Below, piece by piece: positions 36,598-47,196 of a stretch of 64,000 nucleotides of DNA (position 1 is the stretch's first letter; every line of letters begins with the position of its first letter). The position numbers were made by a program, and so were the translations under genes. The DNA is from Sulfuritalea sp. GTDB lineage: Bacteria; Pseudomonadota; Gammaproteobacteria; Burkholderiales; Rhodocyclaceae. The notes beneath the pieces were generated by a model, which worked only from the letters and a program-made list of their open reading frames with translations, was not told the DNA's origin and ran no database searches. The stretch covers positions 62,001-126,000 of the forward strand of contig JAMPYF010000002.1 in the NCBI GenBank assembly GCA_023700805.1, in the 5' to 3' direction.

Positions 36598-37656
36598 ATG
36601 GCCTCAGTTGCACCCTCAGCCACCCCATTTCGCGTCACCTTGCAGCCCAGCGGGCACAGCTTCACCACCGACGGCAGCGATTCCGTGCTGCAGGCGGCTC
36701 TCGATGCCGGCCTGACCCTGCCTTACGGCTGCCGCAACGGCGCCTGCGGCGCCTGCAAGGGCAAGGTGCTCGACGGCCTGGTGGACCACGGCATGGCGCA
36801 GGATCAGGCTCTGTCCACCGCCGATCGTGCCGGCGGTCTGACGCTGTTCTGCTGCGCCAGGCCGCTCTCCGATTTGGTGCTCGAATGCCGCGAGGTGGGC
36901 ACGGCCAAGGACATCCCGGTCAAGATCATGCCCTGCCGGGTGCAGACCATCGAGCGCGTGGCCGACGACGTGATCGTGCTGAGCCTCAAGCTGCCGGCCA
37001 ACGAGCGCCTGCAGTTCCTCGCCGGGCAGTACATCGAGTTCATGCTCAAGGACGGCAAGCGCCGCGCCTTTTCCATCGCCAATGCACCGCATGACGATGG
37101 CTTCCTGCAACTGCACGTGCGCCTGATCGCCGACGGCGAGTTCACCGGCCATGTGTTTTCCGGCATGAAAGAGAAGGACATCCTGCGTTTCCAGGGCCCC
37201 TACGGCAGCTTCTTCCTGCGCGAGGAATCGAGCAAACCGGTGATCCTGGTCGCCGGCGGCACCGGTTTCGCGCCGATCAAGGCCCTGGTCGAGCATGCGA
37301 TTCACAGCCACATCGCGCGGCCGATGGACATCTATTGGGGCGCGCGCAACCGTGGCGGGCTCTACCTGCCCGACCTGCCCGCAGGCTGGGCCGCCGCCCA
37401 CCCGCATATCCGCTACGTGCCGGTGCTGTCGGACGCCACGCCGCAGGATGCCTGGGCCGGGCGCAGCGGCCTGGTGCATCGCGCCGTGCTGGAAGATCAC
37501 GGCGACCTGTCCGCCTATCAGGTCTATGCCTGCGGCGCGCCGGCCATGATCGACGCCGCGCGCGCCGAGTTCATCGCACACGGCCTGCCCGAGCAGGAGT
37601 TCTTCGCCGACGCCTTCACTTTTGCGCCTGCCGTGGCCGCTCCGCTGCCGGCCTGA
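36598..37656 (+). CDS. 2Fe-2S/FAD/NAD oxidoreductase (CDP-6-deoxy-delta-3,4-glucoseen reductase-like)
   Basis: 352 aa. An N-terminal plant-type ferredoxin domain has cysteines in PYGCRNGACGACKGKV and LFCCARP. An FAD domain follows with RAFSIANAPHDD, then an NAD domain with LVAGGTGFAPIKALVEHAI and VYACGAPAMIDAAR. Such proteins pass electrons from NAD(P)H to a partner oxygenase or dehydratase. This gene is annotated as ascD-like in many betaproteobacteria, where it stands alone; the true partner is unknown. Confidence 0.88.
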   Translation: MASVAPSATPFRVTLQPSGHSFTTDGSDSVLQAALDAGLTLPYGCRNGACGACKGKVLDGLVDHGMAQDQALSTADRAGGLTLFCCARPLSDLVLECREVGTAKDIPVKIMPCRVQTIERVADDVIVLSLKLPANERLQFLAGQYIEFMLKDGKRRAFSIANAPHDDGFLQLHVRLIADGEFTGHVFSGMKEKDILRFQGPYGSFFLREESSKPVILVAGGTGFAPIKALVEHAIHSHIARPMDIYWGARNRGGLYLPDLPAGWAAAHPHIRYVPVLSDATPQDAWAGRSGLVHRAVLEDHGDLSAYQVYACGAPAMIDAARAEFIAHGLPEQEFFADAFTFAPAVAAPLPA

Positions 37657-37694
37657 TTTTTCCGATCGCTGGAGCCGGGGCCTGAAAACCCTTC

Positions 37695-38750
37695 CTAGCT
37701 TGCGCGATATTCGTCGGGCAGGTCGATGCCGCGCAGGACAGACGCCACCGACGACGTGAATGACGCGTCGCGCCGGTCCCGAGGACGCTGGTGTTCTCCC
37801 TTGCCCGCCGTCAGCCGGTAGGCGCGCGGTGGAACGCCGAAGGCTTCCTTGAATGCCTTGCTGAAGTGCGTCGAGCTGTTGAAGCCCCAGGAAAATGCTA
37901 TCTCGGTAATGGATTTCCAGGCGCAGGCGGGCGCCGCCAGATCATCGCGGCAGCGCTCCAGCCGCAGTCTCCAGATGAAATCGCTGAGCGTCGTGCCGTC
38001 ATGGCTGAAGACCTTGTGCAGGTTGCGTTTGCCGCAATGCAAGGCATCGGCGATCTGGTCGATCGACAGTCCGGGGTCGCGCAGATTTCGATCGATGTAG
38101 GCCTTGATGCGGTCGCGCAGCGCCTCGCGGTGCGACAGGTCGGTGGGCACGCCAGAGCGCTCCAGCAGCGAGTGCCGCAGCAACTGGGTGATCGCTTCGC
38201 CAACGGCTGCCGCCGATTGCGGGCTGCTGCCGGGAATTTCGTCGAACGCGGCGCCCATCAAATCGCAGGCCAGGCGGCCGATGCCCGCACGCGCCGAATA
38301 GCGCTGCACCATCAGGTCGTCGGCTTTCATGCCGGCCGTCAGCACCTGCTCGCGCGGCACCAGCAGCACCAGTTGTTCGATTGGACTGGTGTTGGACACG
38401 CTGTAGGCCTTCATCGTGTCGTAGATGCTCCATTCGCCCGGTGACAACAGGGTCTTCTGCCCGTTCTGCTCGAACCAGGTGCTGCCTTTCAGTTGCACCA
38501 CCAGCTTGAGGTAGCCGCGGTCGTCCTGGCGGATCAGGTCGGGTGTGCGCAACACGCGGTGGCGCGCCGCCGAAAGGCGGCACATTTTCACGCTGCCGAC
38601 CTCGCCGAGCACCATGCGACCGCGGAAGTTCTCGTCGCCGAAGGTCTCGGAACGCAGGCGGCCGAGCTTGTGCCAGATCAGGTCGGTCCAGAAAGCCGTC
38701 CGCTCATGCGGCCGAACCTCGTCGGTGGAAACCGTCGCCAAAGTGCCCAT
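37695..38750 (-). CDS. AraC-family transcriptional regulator
   Basis: 351 aa. The N-terminal ~200 residues are an AraC-binding-like cupin domain (ERTAFWTDLIWHKLGRLRSE). The C-terminal ~100 hold two helix-turn-helices (LSIDQIADALHCGKRNLHKV and ITEIAFSWGFNSSTHFSKAF). It is divergent from the aldehyde dehydrogenase gene, with a dyad between them, so it likely activates the dehydrogenase/ABC transporter operon in response to an aromatic compound. Confidence 0.9.
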   Translation of the reverse strand: MGTLATVSTDEVRPHERTAFWTDLIWHKLGRLRSETFGDENFRGRMVLGEVGSVKMCRLSAARHRVLRTPDLIRQDDRGYLKLVVQLKGSTWFEQNGQKTLLSPGEWSIYDTMKAYSVSNTSPIEQLVLLVPREQVLTAGMKADDLMVQRYSARAGIGRLACDLMGAAFDEIPGSSPQSAAAVGEAITQLLRHSLLERSGVPTDLSHREALRDRIKAYIDRNLRDPGLSIDQIADALHCGKRNLHKVFSHDGTTLSDFIWRLRLERCRDDLAAPACAWKSITEIAFSWGFNSSTHFSKAFKEAFGVPPRAYRLTAGKGEHQRPRDRRDASFTSSVASVLRGIDLPDEYRAS

Positions 38751-38792
38751 GGGGTGTTCTCCTCCGTCGGCCTTTTGATTGGAATGGCCAAC

Positions 38793-38808
38793 TGTTTAAT
38801 ACTAAACA
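38793..38808. promoter_or_regulatory. Dyad in the AraC/aldehyde dehydrogenase intergenic region
   Basis: TGTTTA-ATAC-TAAACA, a 6-bp perfect inverted repeat in the AT-rich part of this 228-bp gap. It is a candidate operator or promoter element of the divergent genes. Confidence 0.4.
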
Positions 38809-38978
38809 ACATAGCAGACAATCCGGGACTGCGCAAACCGCGCCGGGCTGCTGCGGTGCGCAATGAAAGTTCGCTGGCGGACAAGAATCCGTGCGCTGTG
38901 GTGCAAGCCGCGCTCGGCCGGGCGTCCTACTCTGCAGTCTGCTGCAGCCACCAGCAAGAACCAACAGAGGAGACCTCA

Positions 38979-40448
38979 ATGGGTGCCAACGACATACCTT
39001 TCCTGAATACCGGCATCTGGAACGGCAAACTGTTCCTCGGCGGCTGGAAGGCCGCCAGTGCCGCACGCGAAATCCTGGAGCCGGCCAGCGGTGCGGTGCT
39101 GACCCGGGTCGGCATGGCCACGCCGGCCGATGTCGCCGAAGCCGCACAGGCCGCCAAGGCCGCGCAGGCGGCCTGGGTGGCGCTGCCTTACGAGCAGCGT
39201 GCCGCGATATTCCGCAAGGCCGCTGCGATCATCGAACGCGAGACCGAGGGCATGACGCAGTGGATCGTGCGCGAGACCGGCTGCATCCCGCCCAAGGCCG
39301 GCGTCGAGCTGCATATGGCGGCAGGCATCCTGCACGAAGCGGCGGGCATGGTGACCCAGCCCAGCGGCCTGATGCTGCCCAGCGACGGCGGCCGCATCAG
39401 CCTGGCGCGGCGCGTGCCGCACGGCGTGGTCGGCGTCATCTCGCCCTTCAACTTCCCGCTGATCCTGTCGATCCGCGCGGTTGCGCCGGCGCTGGCGGTC
39501 GGCAACACCGTGGTGCTGAAACCCGATCCGCAGACGCCGATCACCGGCGGCTACCTGATCGCCCGCGTCTTCGAGGAAGCCGGCCTGCCGAAGGATTGCC
39601 TGCAGGTGCTGCCCGGCGCCGCCGACGTCGGCCAGGCCATGTGCGCCGATCCCAACATCGCCATGATCTCCTTCACCGGCTCCACGGCGGCCGGCCGCAG
39701 CGTCGGCGAGCTGGCCGGCAAGCACCTGAAGAAAGTCACGCTGGAACTCGGCGGCAAGAACCGCCTGATCGTCCTCGACGACGCCGACGTCGATCTCGCT
39801 GCATCGTGTGCGGCCTGGGGCGCCTACCTGCACCAGGGTCAGATCTGCATGAGCACGGGGGTGATCCTGGTGCACGAAAAGATCGCGGCGCAAGTCACCG
39901 AGCTGCTGGTCGGCAAGGCCACCCACTTGCCGGTCGGCGACCCGGCGACGCAGCAGGTGGCGTTGGGGCCGCTGATCAGTGAACGCCAGCGCGACAGGGT
40001 TCATTCCATCGTCGAGGACAGCATCAAGCAGGGCGCGCGGCTGGCCGCCGGCGGCAGCTTCGAGGGCAATTTCTACAAGCCGACGGTGCTGACCCAGGTC
40101 GCGCCCGGCATGCGCTGCTTCGACGAGGAAGTGTTCGGTCCGGTGGCCTCGGTGGTCGAGTTCAAGGACGAGGACGAGGCCGTGGCGCTTGCCAACAAGA
40201 CCGACTATGGCCTTTCGCTCGGCGTCATCAGCGCCTCCGTCGGCCGCGCCATGGCGCTGGCCAAGCGCATCCCGACGGGGCTGTTGCACATCAACGACCA
40301 GACCGTGGCCGACGAGCCGCACATTCCCTTCGGCGGACGCGGTGCCTCGGGCAACGGTGGGCGCCACGGCGGGCCGGCCAACTGGGAAGAGTTCACGCAG
40401 TGGCAATGGGTCACGATCAAGGACAGCGCGCCGCGCTACCCCTTCTGA
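38979..40448 (+). CDS. Aromatic (benzaldehyde-type) aldehyde dehydrogenase
   Basis: 489 aa NAD(P)-dependent aldehyde dehydrogenase. GVVGVISPFNFPLILSIRAV and FTGSTAAGRSVGE bind the cofactor; the catalytic Glu is in VTLELGGKNRLIVL and the catalytic Cys in LHQGQICMSTG. The whole resembles benzaldehyde/vanillin dehydrogenases. Start at 38979, after AGAGGAG. It is followed after 31 bp by the ABC transporter binding protein, suggesting one operon for an aromatic aldehyde or its acid. Confidence 0.88.
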   Translation: MGANDIPFLNTGIWNGKLFLGGWKAASAAREILEPASGAVLTRVGMATPADVAEAAQAAKAAQAAWVALPYEQRAAIFRKAAAIIERETEGMTQWIVRETGCIPPKAGVELHMAAGILHEAAGMVTQPSGLMLPSDGGRISLARRVPHGVVGVISPFNFPLILSIRAVAPALAVGNTVVLKPDPQTPITGGYLIARVFEEAGLPKDCLQVLPGAADVGQAMCADPNIAMISFTGSTAAGRSVGELAGKHLKKVTLELGGKNRLIVLDDADVDLAASCAAWGAYLHQGQICMSTGVILVHEKIAAQVTELLVGKATHLPVGDPATQQVALGPLISERQRDRVHSIVEDSIKQGARLAAGGSFEGNFYKPTVLTQVAPGMRCFDEEVFGPVASVVEFKDEDEAVALANKTDYGLSLGVISASVGRAMALAKRIPTGLLHINDQTVADEPHIPFGGRGASGNGGRHGGPANWEEFTQWQWVTIKDSAPRYPF

Positions 40449-40479
40449 CCCTAAAACAAACCAACAAGGAGGAGACACC

Positions 40480-41670
40480 ATGCACCCATTACCCAGAAGA
40501 CTCGCCCTGCAAGCCGCCCTCGCCATCGCCGGCCTGTTGGCACTTCCCGGTTTCGCCGTGGCGCAGGAGCCGACCATCAAGGTCGGCTACACCCAGTCGC
40601 GTTCCGGCCCCTTCGCGCCCGGCGCGCAGACCACGCAGGAACCCAACTACCTGCTCTGGGCCGAGCAGGTCAATGCCGCCGGCGGCCTCAACGTGCAGGG
40701 CAAGAAGCGCAAGATCGAACTGGTCGGCGTGGACGATCGCAGCGACATGGAAACCATCGTGCGCAGCTACGAGAAGTTCATGACCACCGACAAGGTCGAC
40801 ATCGTCCTGCCGCCCTGGGGCACCGGCGCCAACTTCGCCGTGGCGCCCGTCGCCAACAAGCACGGCTACCCGCTGGTGGCGCCCACCGCGCTGTCGCAGA
40901 AGCTGGTGGACATGAAGCTGCCCTACTACTTCGTCACCCTGCAGCAGCCCAAGCCGATGATGCAGGCACTGGTGGACATGCTGGCCGCCAACGGCGTCAA
41001 GACCGTCGCCGTCAGCTACATGGACGACCTGTTCGGGCTGGAGAACATCGGCGCGCTGGAGCCCCTGCTCAAGGACAAGGGCATACAGGTGCTGGACAAG
41101 AAGAGCTACCCGCTCGGCGTCAAGGACTTGTCGACGATGCTCAAGGGCATGAAAGCCGCCAACCCGGATGCCTTCATCGGCATCACCTATCCGCCGGACA
41201 ACTTCCTGATCACCGGCCAGGCCAAGGAAATCGGCTTCGCGCCGAAGATCTTCTACACCGCGGTCGGCACCGCCTTCCCGATCTATCGCGAGCGCATGGG
41301 CAAGGCCTCGGAAGGCGTGATGGGCATGGGCTCGTGGAACCCGAAGATGAGCAAGGTGGCCAAGACCTACTTCGACGCCCACGTCGCGCTCAACAAGAAG
41401 GAACCCGACCGCTGGGCCAGCGCCCACGCCTGGGCCGCGCTGGAGATCATCCAGCAAACGGTGGAGAAGGTCGGCCTCGACCGCAAGGCGATGCGCGACC
41501 ACATCGCGAAGACCGAGTTCGACACCGTGCTGGGCAAGATGAAGTTCAACGGCACCGAAGAGGTCGGCGTGCCGGGCATGGTCGGTCAGTGGCAGAACGG
41601 CGAATTCGAAATCGTCTGGCCGCCGGCGCGGGCGACGGCGAAGGCAGTGGTGCCGAAGGTCTGGAACTGA
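40480..41670 (+). CDS. Branched-chain-type ABC transporter substrate-binding protein
   Basis: 396 aa periplasmic protein with signal peptide LALQAALAIAGLLALPGFAV ending AVAQ. Type-1 periplasmic binding fold: IKVGYTQSRSGPFAPGAQ, VDDRSDMETIVRSYEKFM, DIVLPPWGTGAN. Ribosome site AAGGAGGAG. The livH-livM-livG-livF homologues follow. With the aldehyde dehydrogenase upstream, the ligand is more likely an aromatic acid than leucine; that is inference. Confidence 0.92.
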   Translation: MHPLPRRLALQAALAIAGLLALPGFAVAQEPTIKVGYTQSRSGPFAPGAQTTQEPNYLLWAEQVNAAGGLNVQGKKRKIELVGVDDRSDMETIVRSYEKFMTTDKVDIVLPPWGTGANFAVAPVANKHGYPLVAPTALSQKLVDMKLPYYFVTLQQPKPMMQALVDMLAANGVKTVAVSYMDDLFGLENIGALEPLLKDKGIQVLDKKSYPLGVKDLSTMLKGMKAANPDAFIGITYPPDNFLITGQAKEIGFAPKIFYTAVGTAFPIYRERMGKASEGVMGMGSWNPKMSKVAKTYFDAHVALNKKEPDRWASAHAWAALEIIQQTVEKVGLDRKAMRDHIAKTEFDTVLGKMKFNGTEEVGVPGMVGQWQNGEFEIVWPPARATAKAVVPKVWN

Positions 41671-41680
41671 GTAGTGGCCG

Positions 41681-41750
41681 TCGTCCCCGCGAAAGCGGGG
41701 ACCCAGCGCCTTTGCCGGGCTCTTCTGGATTCCCGCCTTCGCGGGAATGA
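41681..41750. repeat. Paired hairpins between the binding protein and permease genes
   Basis: GTCCCCGC-GAAA-GCGGGGAC (41683-41702) and ATTCCCGC-CTTC-GCGGGAAT (41729-41748). Such REP-like pairs are common in betaproteobacteria and here could limit read-through from the highly expressed binding protein gene. Confidence 0.75.
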
Positions 41751-41788
41751 CGGGGAGTCGGCGCGCTTGCCTGTCGCATAATCCCCGA

Positions 41789-42664
41789 ATGAATTTCTAC
41801 CTGTTCATCGACCTCGTCGTCGCCGGCCTGGTGACCGGCGGCATCTACGCCGTGGTCGCCCTCGGTCTGAATCTGCAGTACGGCCTGATGCGCATCATGA
41901 ACATCGCCCACGGCGAGTTCCTCATGCTCGGCGCCTACCTGACCTACACTATGGTCAAGCTCACCGGCCTGAGCCCGCTGTGGTTCATCCCGCCGATGAT
42001 GGTCGCGCTGTTCCTGCTCGGCCTGCTGCTGCACCGCCTGATCTTCCGCCGCCTGGCCGCCACCTCGCCGACCATCGAGGCCATGGAATCGCGCAGCCTG
42101 ATCGTCGGCTTCGGCCTCATGTTCATCGCGCAGAATGCCGCGCAACTGACCTGGGGCGGCGGCATGAGCGGCCAGCCCTATCTGGATGAGGCGGTCAAGT
42201 TCGGCGAGGTCACGGTGGCCGCCAACCGCCTGCTGGTGCTGGTGGTGGTCGCCGCGGCGAGCCTGGCGCTGGTGCTGGTCCTCAAGAAGACACTGCTGGG
42301 CAAGGCCGTGCGCGGCATGCTGCAGGCGCCGCTGGGCGCCATGCTGGTCGGCATCGACACGCGCAGGCTGCACCCGGCCTGCTTCGGCCTCGGCCTGGCC
42401 CTGGCCGGCCTTGCCGGCGGCCTCTTGAGCATGGTCTATGAACTGACGCCGGCTATGGGCGAGCCCTACACCATCTCGGCGCTGATCGTGATCACGCTGG
42501 GCGGCCTCGGCAACATCCCCGGCGCCATAGCCGGCGCGGTGCTGCTCGGCCTGGTCGAGACCTTCGGCATGTACTACACCAGTCCCTCGCTGAAGATCCT
42601 GATCAGCTACGGCGTGCTGGTCGGCGTGCTGCTGCTGCGGCCGAAGGGGCTGTTTGCCCGATGA
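41789..42664 (+). CDS. livH: ABC transporter permease, LivH type
   Basis: 291 aa with about eight membrane segments. NFYLFIDLVVAGLVTGGIYA, VALGLNLQYGLMRIMNIAHG (LivH signature) and VITLGGLGNIPGAIAGAVLL are diagnostic. The start at 41789 begins directly before TM1. The end overlaps livM by ATGA. Confidence 0.92.
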   Translation: MNFYLFIDLVVAGLVTGGIYAVVALGLNLQYGLMRIMNIAHGEFLMLGAYLTYTMVKLTGLSPLWFIPPMMVALFLLGLLLHRLIFRRLAATSPTIEAMESRSLIVGFGLMFIAQNAAQLTWGGGMSGQPYLDEAVKFGEVTVAANRLLVLVVVAAASLALVLVLKKTLLGKAVRGMLQAPLGAMLVGIDTRRLHPACFGLGLALAGLAGGLLSMVYELTPAMGEPYTISALIVITLGGLGNIPGAIAGAVLLGLVETFGMYYTSPSLKILISYGVLVGVLLLRPKGLFAR

Positions 42665-43590
42665 AGCAGGGAGCCATCTTCCTCGTCGCCGCCCTGCTGT
42701 TGGCCGCGCTGCCGGTACTCGATTCGCCCTTCGTCCAGTCGATGGCGCTGACCTGTCTGATGTATGCCGGACTGGCCGTGAGCTGGTCGATGTTCAGCGG
42801 CCCGACGCGCTACCTCTCGCTCGCCACTTCGGCCTTCTTCGGCCTCGGCGCCTACTGCACGGCCTGGGGCCTGGCCAAGCTGCCCTGGCCGCTGGTGATC
42901 ATGGCCGGCGGCCTGGCCGCGATGCTGTTCGCCTTGCTGATCGGCTTGGTCGTGCTGAAACTGCGCGGCGCCTACTTCGCCGTCATCACCTACGGCCTCG
43001 GCGAACTGGTCAAGCACAGCATCACGCATGTCGAGAAGACCTATGCCGGCACCGTCGGCCGCGTCATGACCGAGACGCCCTCGTCGAACGTGGTGTACTG
43101 GACGGTGCTGATCATCGCCCTGCTCGCCGTCTTCACCTATGTGCATTTCGGCCGCAGCCGCTACGGCCACGCCCTGCGCGGCATCGGCATGGACGAGGAG
43201 CGCGCCGCCACGCTCGGCGTGAACCCGATGCGCGTCAAGCTGCTCGGCTTCTGCCTCTCGGCCTGGTTCGCCGGCGCGCTCGGCGCGGCGATGGCGGTGC
43301 GCTGGACCTACATCGAGCCCAACACGGTGTTCAATCCCTTCATCGTGTTCCAGACCGTGCTGATCTCCATGGTCGGCGGCCCGCTGACGGTGGGCGGGCC
43401 GCTCATTGGCGCGCTGGTGTTCAGCCTGCTTTCCGAATTCCTGCGGCTCTCCTTGCCCTACCTCTACATGATCCTGCTCGGCCTGCTGCTGATCGTCTCG
43501 GTGCTCTACCTGCCCGAGGGCATCGCCGGCCACGACTGGCGCGCGTTGTGGGCACGCTTCGGGCGCAAGCGGTTCGGCAGGGAGCCGTGA
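42661..43590 (+). CDS. livM: ABC transporter permease, LivM type
   Basis: 309 aa, about nine membrane segments. It has the LivM pattern LYAGLAVSWSMFSGPT-like core (LMYAGLAVSWSMFSGPTRYL), GLGAYCTAW, the loop GRSRYGHALRGIGMDEERAA and the late VGGPLTVGGPLIGALVF. Forms the pore with LivH. Confidence 0.92.
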   Translation: MKQGAIFLVAALLLAALPVLDSPFVQSMALTCLMYAGLAVSWSMFSGPTRYLSLATSAFFGLGAYCTAWGLAKLPWPLVIMAGGLAAMLFALLIGLVVLKLRGAYFAVITYGLGELVKHSITHVEKTYAGTVGRVMTETPSSNVVYWTVLIIALLAVFTYVHFGRSRYGHALRGIGMDEERAATLGVNPMRVKLLGFCLSAWFAGALGAAMAVRWTYIEPNTVFNPFIVFQTVLISMVGGPLTVGGPLIGALVFSLLSEFLRLSLPYLYMILLGLLLIVSVLYLPEGIAGHDWRALWARFGRKRFGREP

Positions 43591-43591
43591 C

Positions 43592-44340
43592 ATGAGTAAG
43601 CGCTTCCTCGAAATCAGCAATCTCACGGTGCGCTTCGGCGGCCTCACCGCGCTCGACCGCATCGACCTGGTCGCCGAGGAAAGCGAATTCATCGGCATCA
43701 TCGGCCCCAATGGCGCCGGCAAGACCACCTTCTTCAACGCCATCAGCGGCATGGTCAAACCCACCTCCGGCAGCATGCGCTTCTGCGGCGCCGACCTGAC
43801 CGGCGCGCCGCCCTATGTGCTGGCCCACGCCGGCCTGGCACGCACCTTCCAGACGCCGCGCGTGTTCGGCAGCCTGACGGTGGCCGAGAACGTCCAGTTC
43901 GCGCTCGACTTCGTCGGCAACCTGAGGCGCAGGCACGACTCCTTCGCCGCGGCGAAATCCGGCGGCGCACTGCTCGAGCGCGTCGGCCTCGAACGCTACG
44001 CGACGCTCCACGCCGGCAGCCTGCCGCCGGCCAGGCAGCGGCAACTCGAAATCGCCATGGCATTGGCCAGCCACCCGCGCCTGCTGCTGCTCGACGAAGT
44101 CGCCGCCGGCCTGACCGAAGCCGAGGTCAAGGAAATCGCCGCGCTGATCCGCGAGCTGTGGGGCGAGCACGGCTTCACCGTGATCTGGATCGAGCACGCG
44201 GTGAACATCCTGATGCGCACCGTCGACCGCGTCGCCGTGCTCAACTTCGGCGCCAAGATCGCCGACGGCAAGCCGGCCGACGTCAGCCGCGATCCGCAGG
44301 TGATCGAGGCCTATCTCGGCGATCGTGCAGAGGCCACAGC

Positions 44341-44344
<4 letters not shown>
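43592..44344 (+). CDS. livG: ABC transporter ATP-binding protein, LivG type
   Basis: 250 aa. Walker A GPNGAGKTTFFNAI is intact, and ARTFQTPRVFGSLTVAENV matches LivG. The signature region reads LPPARQRQLEIAMAL instead of a recognisable LSGGQ, and Walker B is LLLLDEVAAGL with Val where Pro is usual. The Walker B Glu is present, so ATPase activity is still expected. It starts 1 nt after livM and overlaps livF by ATGA. Confidence 0.9.
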
Positions 44345-45099
<755 letters not shown>

Positions 45100-45115
45100 G
45101 CGAAGGCGGAAGCCG

Positions 45116-45145
45116 CAAGAGTTGGCGCTGGCGGCACGGCGATTC
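45116..45145 (+). repeat. Dispersed repeat (AGTTGGCGCTG family)
   Basis: CAAGAGTTGGCGCTGGCGGC then ACGGCGATTC, between livF and the convergent NmrA-like gene. Confidence 0.8.
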
Positions 45146-45165
45146 CCGCGGCAACCCAGCCGCGT

Positions 45166-46056
45166 TCAGAGCGCGCTGTAGGCGGCAGCGAACACCGGGG
45201 CGAAATCCTCCAGGCGGGTCGGCGTGGTCTCCGTCGTTGCGGCGTCGAACCCGGCAACGATCCGGCCGTCGGAAATCGCCGCCGCCATGTCCTCGAACAG
45301 GTCGGCGACGTTTTGCGAAAAGCCGTGCGCCACCATTCCCGCCTTGGCCTGCGCCGGGTCGGCCTGGACATGCTTGAGGTCCGGCTTGCCGATGGCAGCG
45401 CCGAGAATGCTTGCGGCATCCTGCTGCGCATACAGCCTCTCGGCGCGCAGGTGCAGCACGCGTTGCCGGCCGGCCTGCGCCGGTGCCTGCAATTCGCGCG
45501 CGACGACGGCGGCGATGTCCTGCGTCGCGATCATGGCGATCGGCGTCTGCGACTTTTCCATGCTCGGATAGACGCCGAGCGCCTTGATCAAGCCGGCGGC
45601 GTGCAGGTGATTCTCGAAAAAGTAGCCGGGGCGCAGGTGCAGCACATCGAGTCCGGAAATCCGGTCCAGCCGCTGTTCCTGGTCGTGCAGGCCGGCGATC
45701 GGGCCGGTGCCGTCTGCCAGCTGCGCACCGCCGCTGCTGAGATTGACCACGCGGCGGACGCCGCTGTCGGCCACCGCCCGGGCGATCGCTGCGCCGATGC
45801 GGTTCTGGTAGGCACGGAAGTCGGGCGAGGCGTAGTCGGGCGGAATCATCGCGTAGACCGCCGTCGCGCCCTTGAAGGCCTGGCTCAGGAAGCCCGCGTC
45901 GAGCCCGTCGCCGATGGCAAGTTCGGCGCCGGCGCGCTCCAGGCCCTTGAGATTCGCCGCGTTGCGGCCGATCACACGCACTTTGCGGCCCTGCCCAAGC
46001 AGTTCCTGCGCGGCTTTGGCGGTAATGTTGCCGTTTGCTCCCATCAATACGTACAT
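45166..46056 (-). CDS. NmrA-like NAD(P)-binding protein (atypical SDR)
   Basis: 296 aa. It starts MYVLMGANGNITAKAAQELL with the GxxGxxG-like Rossmann motif, then VRVIGRNAANLKGLERAGAE, AVYAMIPPDY and VNLSSGGAQLADGTGPI. The overall pattern matches NmrA/azoreductase-like SDRs that act as redox sensors or quinone reductases. It is divergent from a LysR gene 119 bp away, the usual regulator-target pair. Confidence 0.85.
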   Translation of the reverse strand: MYVLMGANGNITAKAAQELLGQGRKVRVIGRNAANLKGLERAGAELAIGDGLDAGFLSQAFKGATAVYAMIPPDYASPDFRAYQNRIGAAIARAVADSGVRRVVNLSSGGAQLADGTGPIAGLHDQEQRLDRISGLDVLHLRPGYFFENHLHAAGLIKALGVYPSMEKSQTPIAMIATQDIAAVVARELQAPAQAGRQRVLHLRAERLYAQQDAASILGAAIGKPDLKHVQADPAQAKAGMVAHGFSQNVADLFEDMAAAISDGRIVAGFDAATTETTPTRLEDFAPVFAAAYSAL

Positions 46057-46175
46057 GGCATTCCTTTGCGTTGGTTGAGCGATATCGGAGCAGGCATGAT
46101 GCACCGGACGATTGACCGGAAAAAGCGCTTATTGCAGAATCGATTGTTCTTCATTCGCGAACAATCCCGGCTGCC

Positions 46176-47081
46176 ATGACTCGCCCCAATCTGGAACAAA
46201 TGTCGGTCTTTGTCGCGGTTGCCGAAGCGGGCTCGTTTACCGCCGCCGCCGACCGCCTCGGCATGGCCAAGTCGGCGGTCAGCCAGGCCGTCTCGGCGCT
46301 GGAGCGCGAACTCGGCGTGCAACTGCTGCAGCGCTCGACGCGCAAGCTGGCGATCACCGAAACCGGCGCGGTCTTCTGCCACGACTGCATCGAGCTGCTG
46401 GCCCGGGCGGCGGCGGCGGTCGACCGGGTGCGCACCGGCAAGGCGCAACCCACGGGCGTCCTGCGCATCACCAGTGTCGTCGACTCGGCGCCGATGGTCG
46501 CGGAGTGGATCGCCGAGTACTGTGCGCGCTACCCGGCGATGCGAATCGAATACCTGCCGACCGACCAGAAGATCGATCTGATCGCCGAGCGCTTCGATCT
46601 CGCACTGCGCATCGGGAGCATGCAGGATTCCAGTCTGCGGGCGGTCAAGCTCGGCGAACTCGAGACCTGGCTTGTCGCCGCCCCGGACTACCTGGCGCGG
46701 CGAGGCACGCCGCGGACGCCGCAGGATCTGGTCAGCCACGAGTGGATCGCCCTGACCGTGGTGCCGACGCCGTGGACCCGCGTCTTCGAATCGCCATCCG
46801 GCCGCCAGGAGCGGGTACGCCTGAGTGGCGCGATCAGCGTTTCGGCCGCGGCGGCGATGCGCAGCCTGGTCGTCGCCGGCGCCGGTATCGCCGCCTTCCC
46901 GGATTCGATGGTCCGCGCCGATCTGGCCGCCGGCAGGATGAAGCGCCTGCTGACCGATCATCGACTGCCGAAACTCTTTCTCTACGCGGTGTATCCCGGT
47001 TCGCGGGCCGCGCCGGCGAAAACGCGCAGTTTTATCGATCTTGCGAAAACCCGGCTGGGAATGCCGGGAACCGCCGGCTGA
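46176..47081 (+). CDS. LysR-family transcriptional regulator
   Basis: 301 aa. The N-terminal HTH EQMSVFVAVAEAGSFTAAAD, RLGMAKSAVSQAVSALE and LGVQLLQRSTRKLAITETG are typical. The C-terminal effector domain ends LAKTRLGMPGTAG. It is closest in pattern to the AaeR/DmlR-like subgroup. Probably regulates the divergent NmrA-like gene. Confidence 0.92.
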   Translation: MTRPNLEQMSVFVAVAEAGSFTAAADRLGMAKSAVSQAVSALERELGVQLLQRSTRKLAITETGAVFCHDCIELLARAAAAVDRVRTGKAQPTGVLRITSVVDSAPMVAEWIAEYCARYPAMRIEYLPTDQKIDLIAERFDLALRIGSMQDSSLRAVKLGELETWLVAAPDYLARRGTPRTPQDLVSHEWIALTVVPTPWTRVFESPSGRQERVRLSGAISVSAAAAMRSLVVAGAGIAAFPDSMVRADLAAGRMKRLLTDHRLPKLFLYAVYPGSRAAPAKTRSFIDLAKTRLGMPGTAG

Positions 47082-47196
47082 ACGGGACGAACAGCCGGCG
47101 CCGGCCGCCGGCACGAAGCGGCCTTCACGAAGCCGCCCCCGGGAGTAGCCCTTGGAGTAGCATTGTTATCTGCATTGCTGTTCAAGGAGATCAATC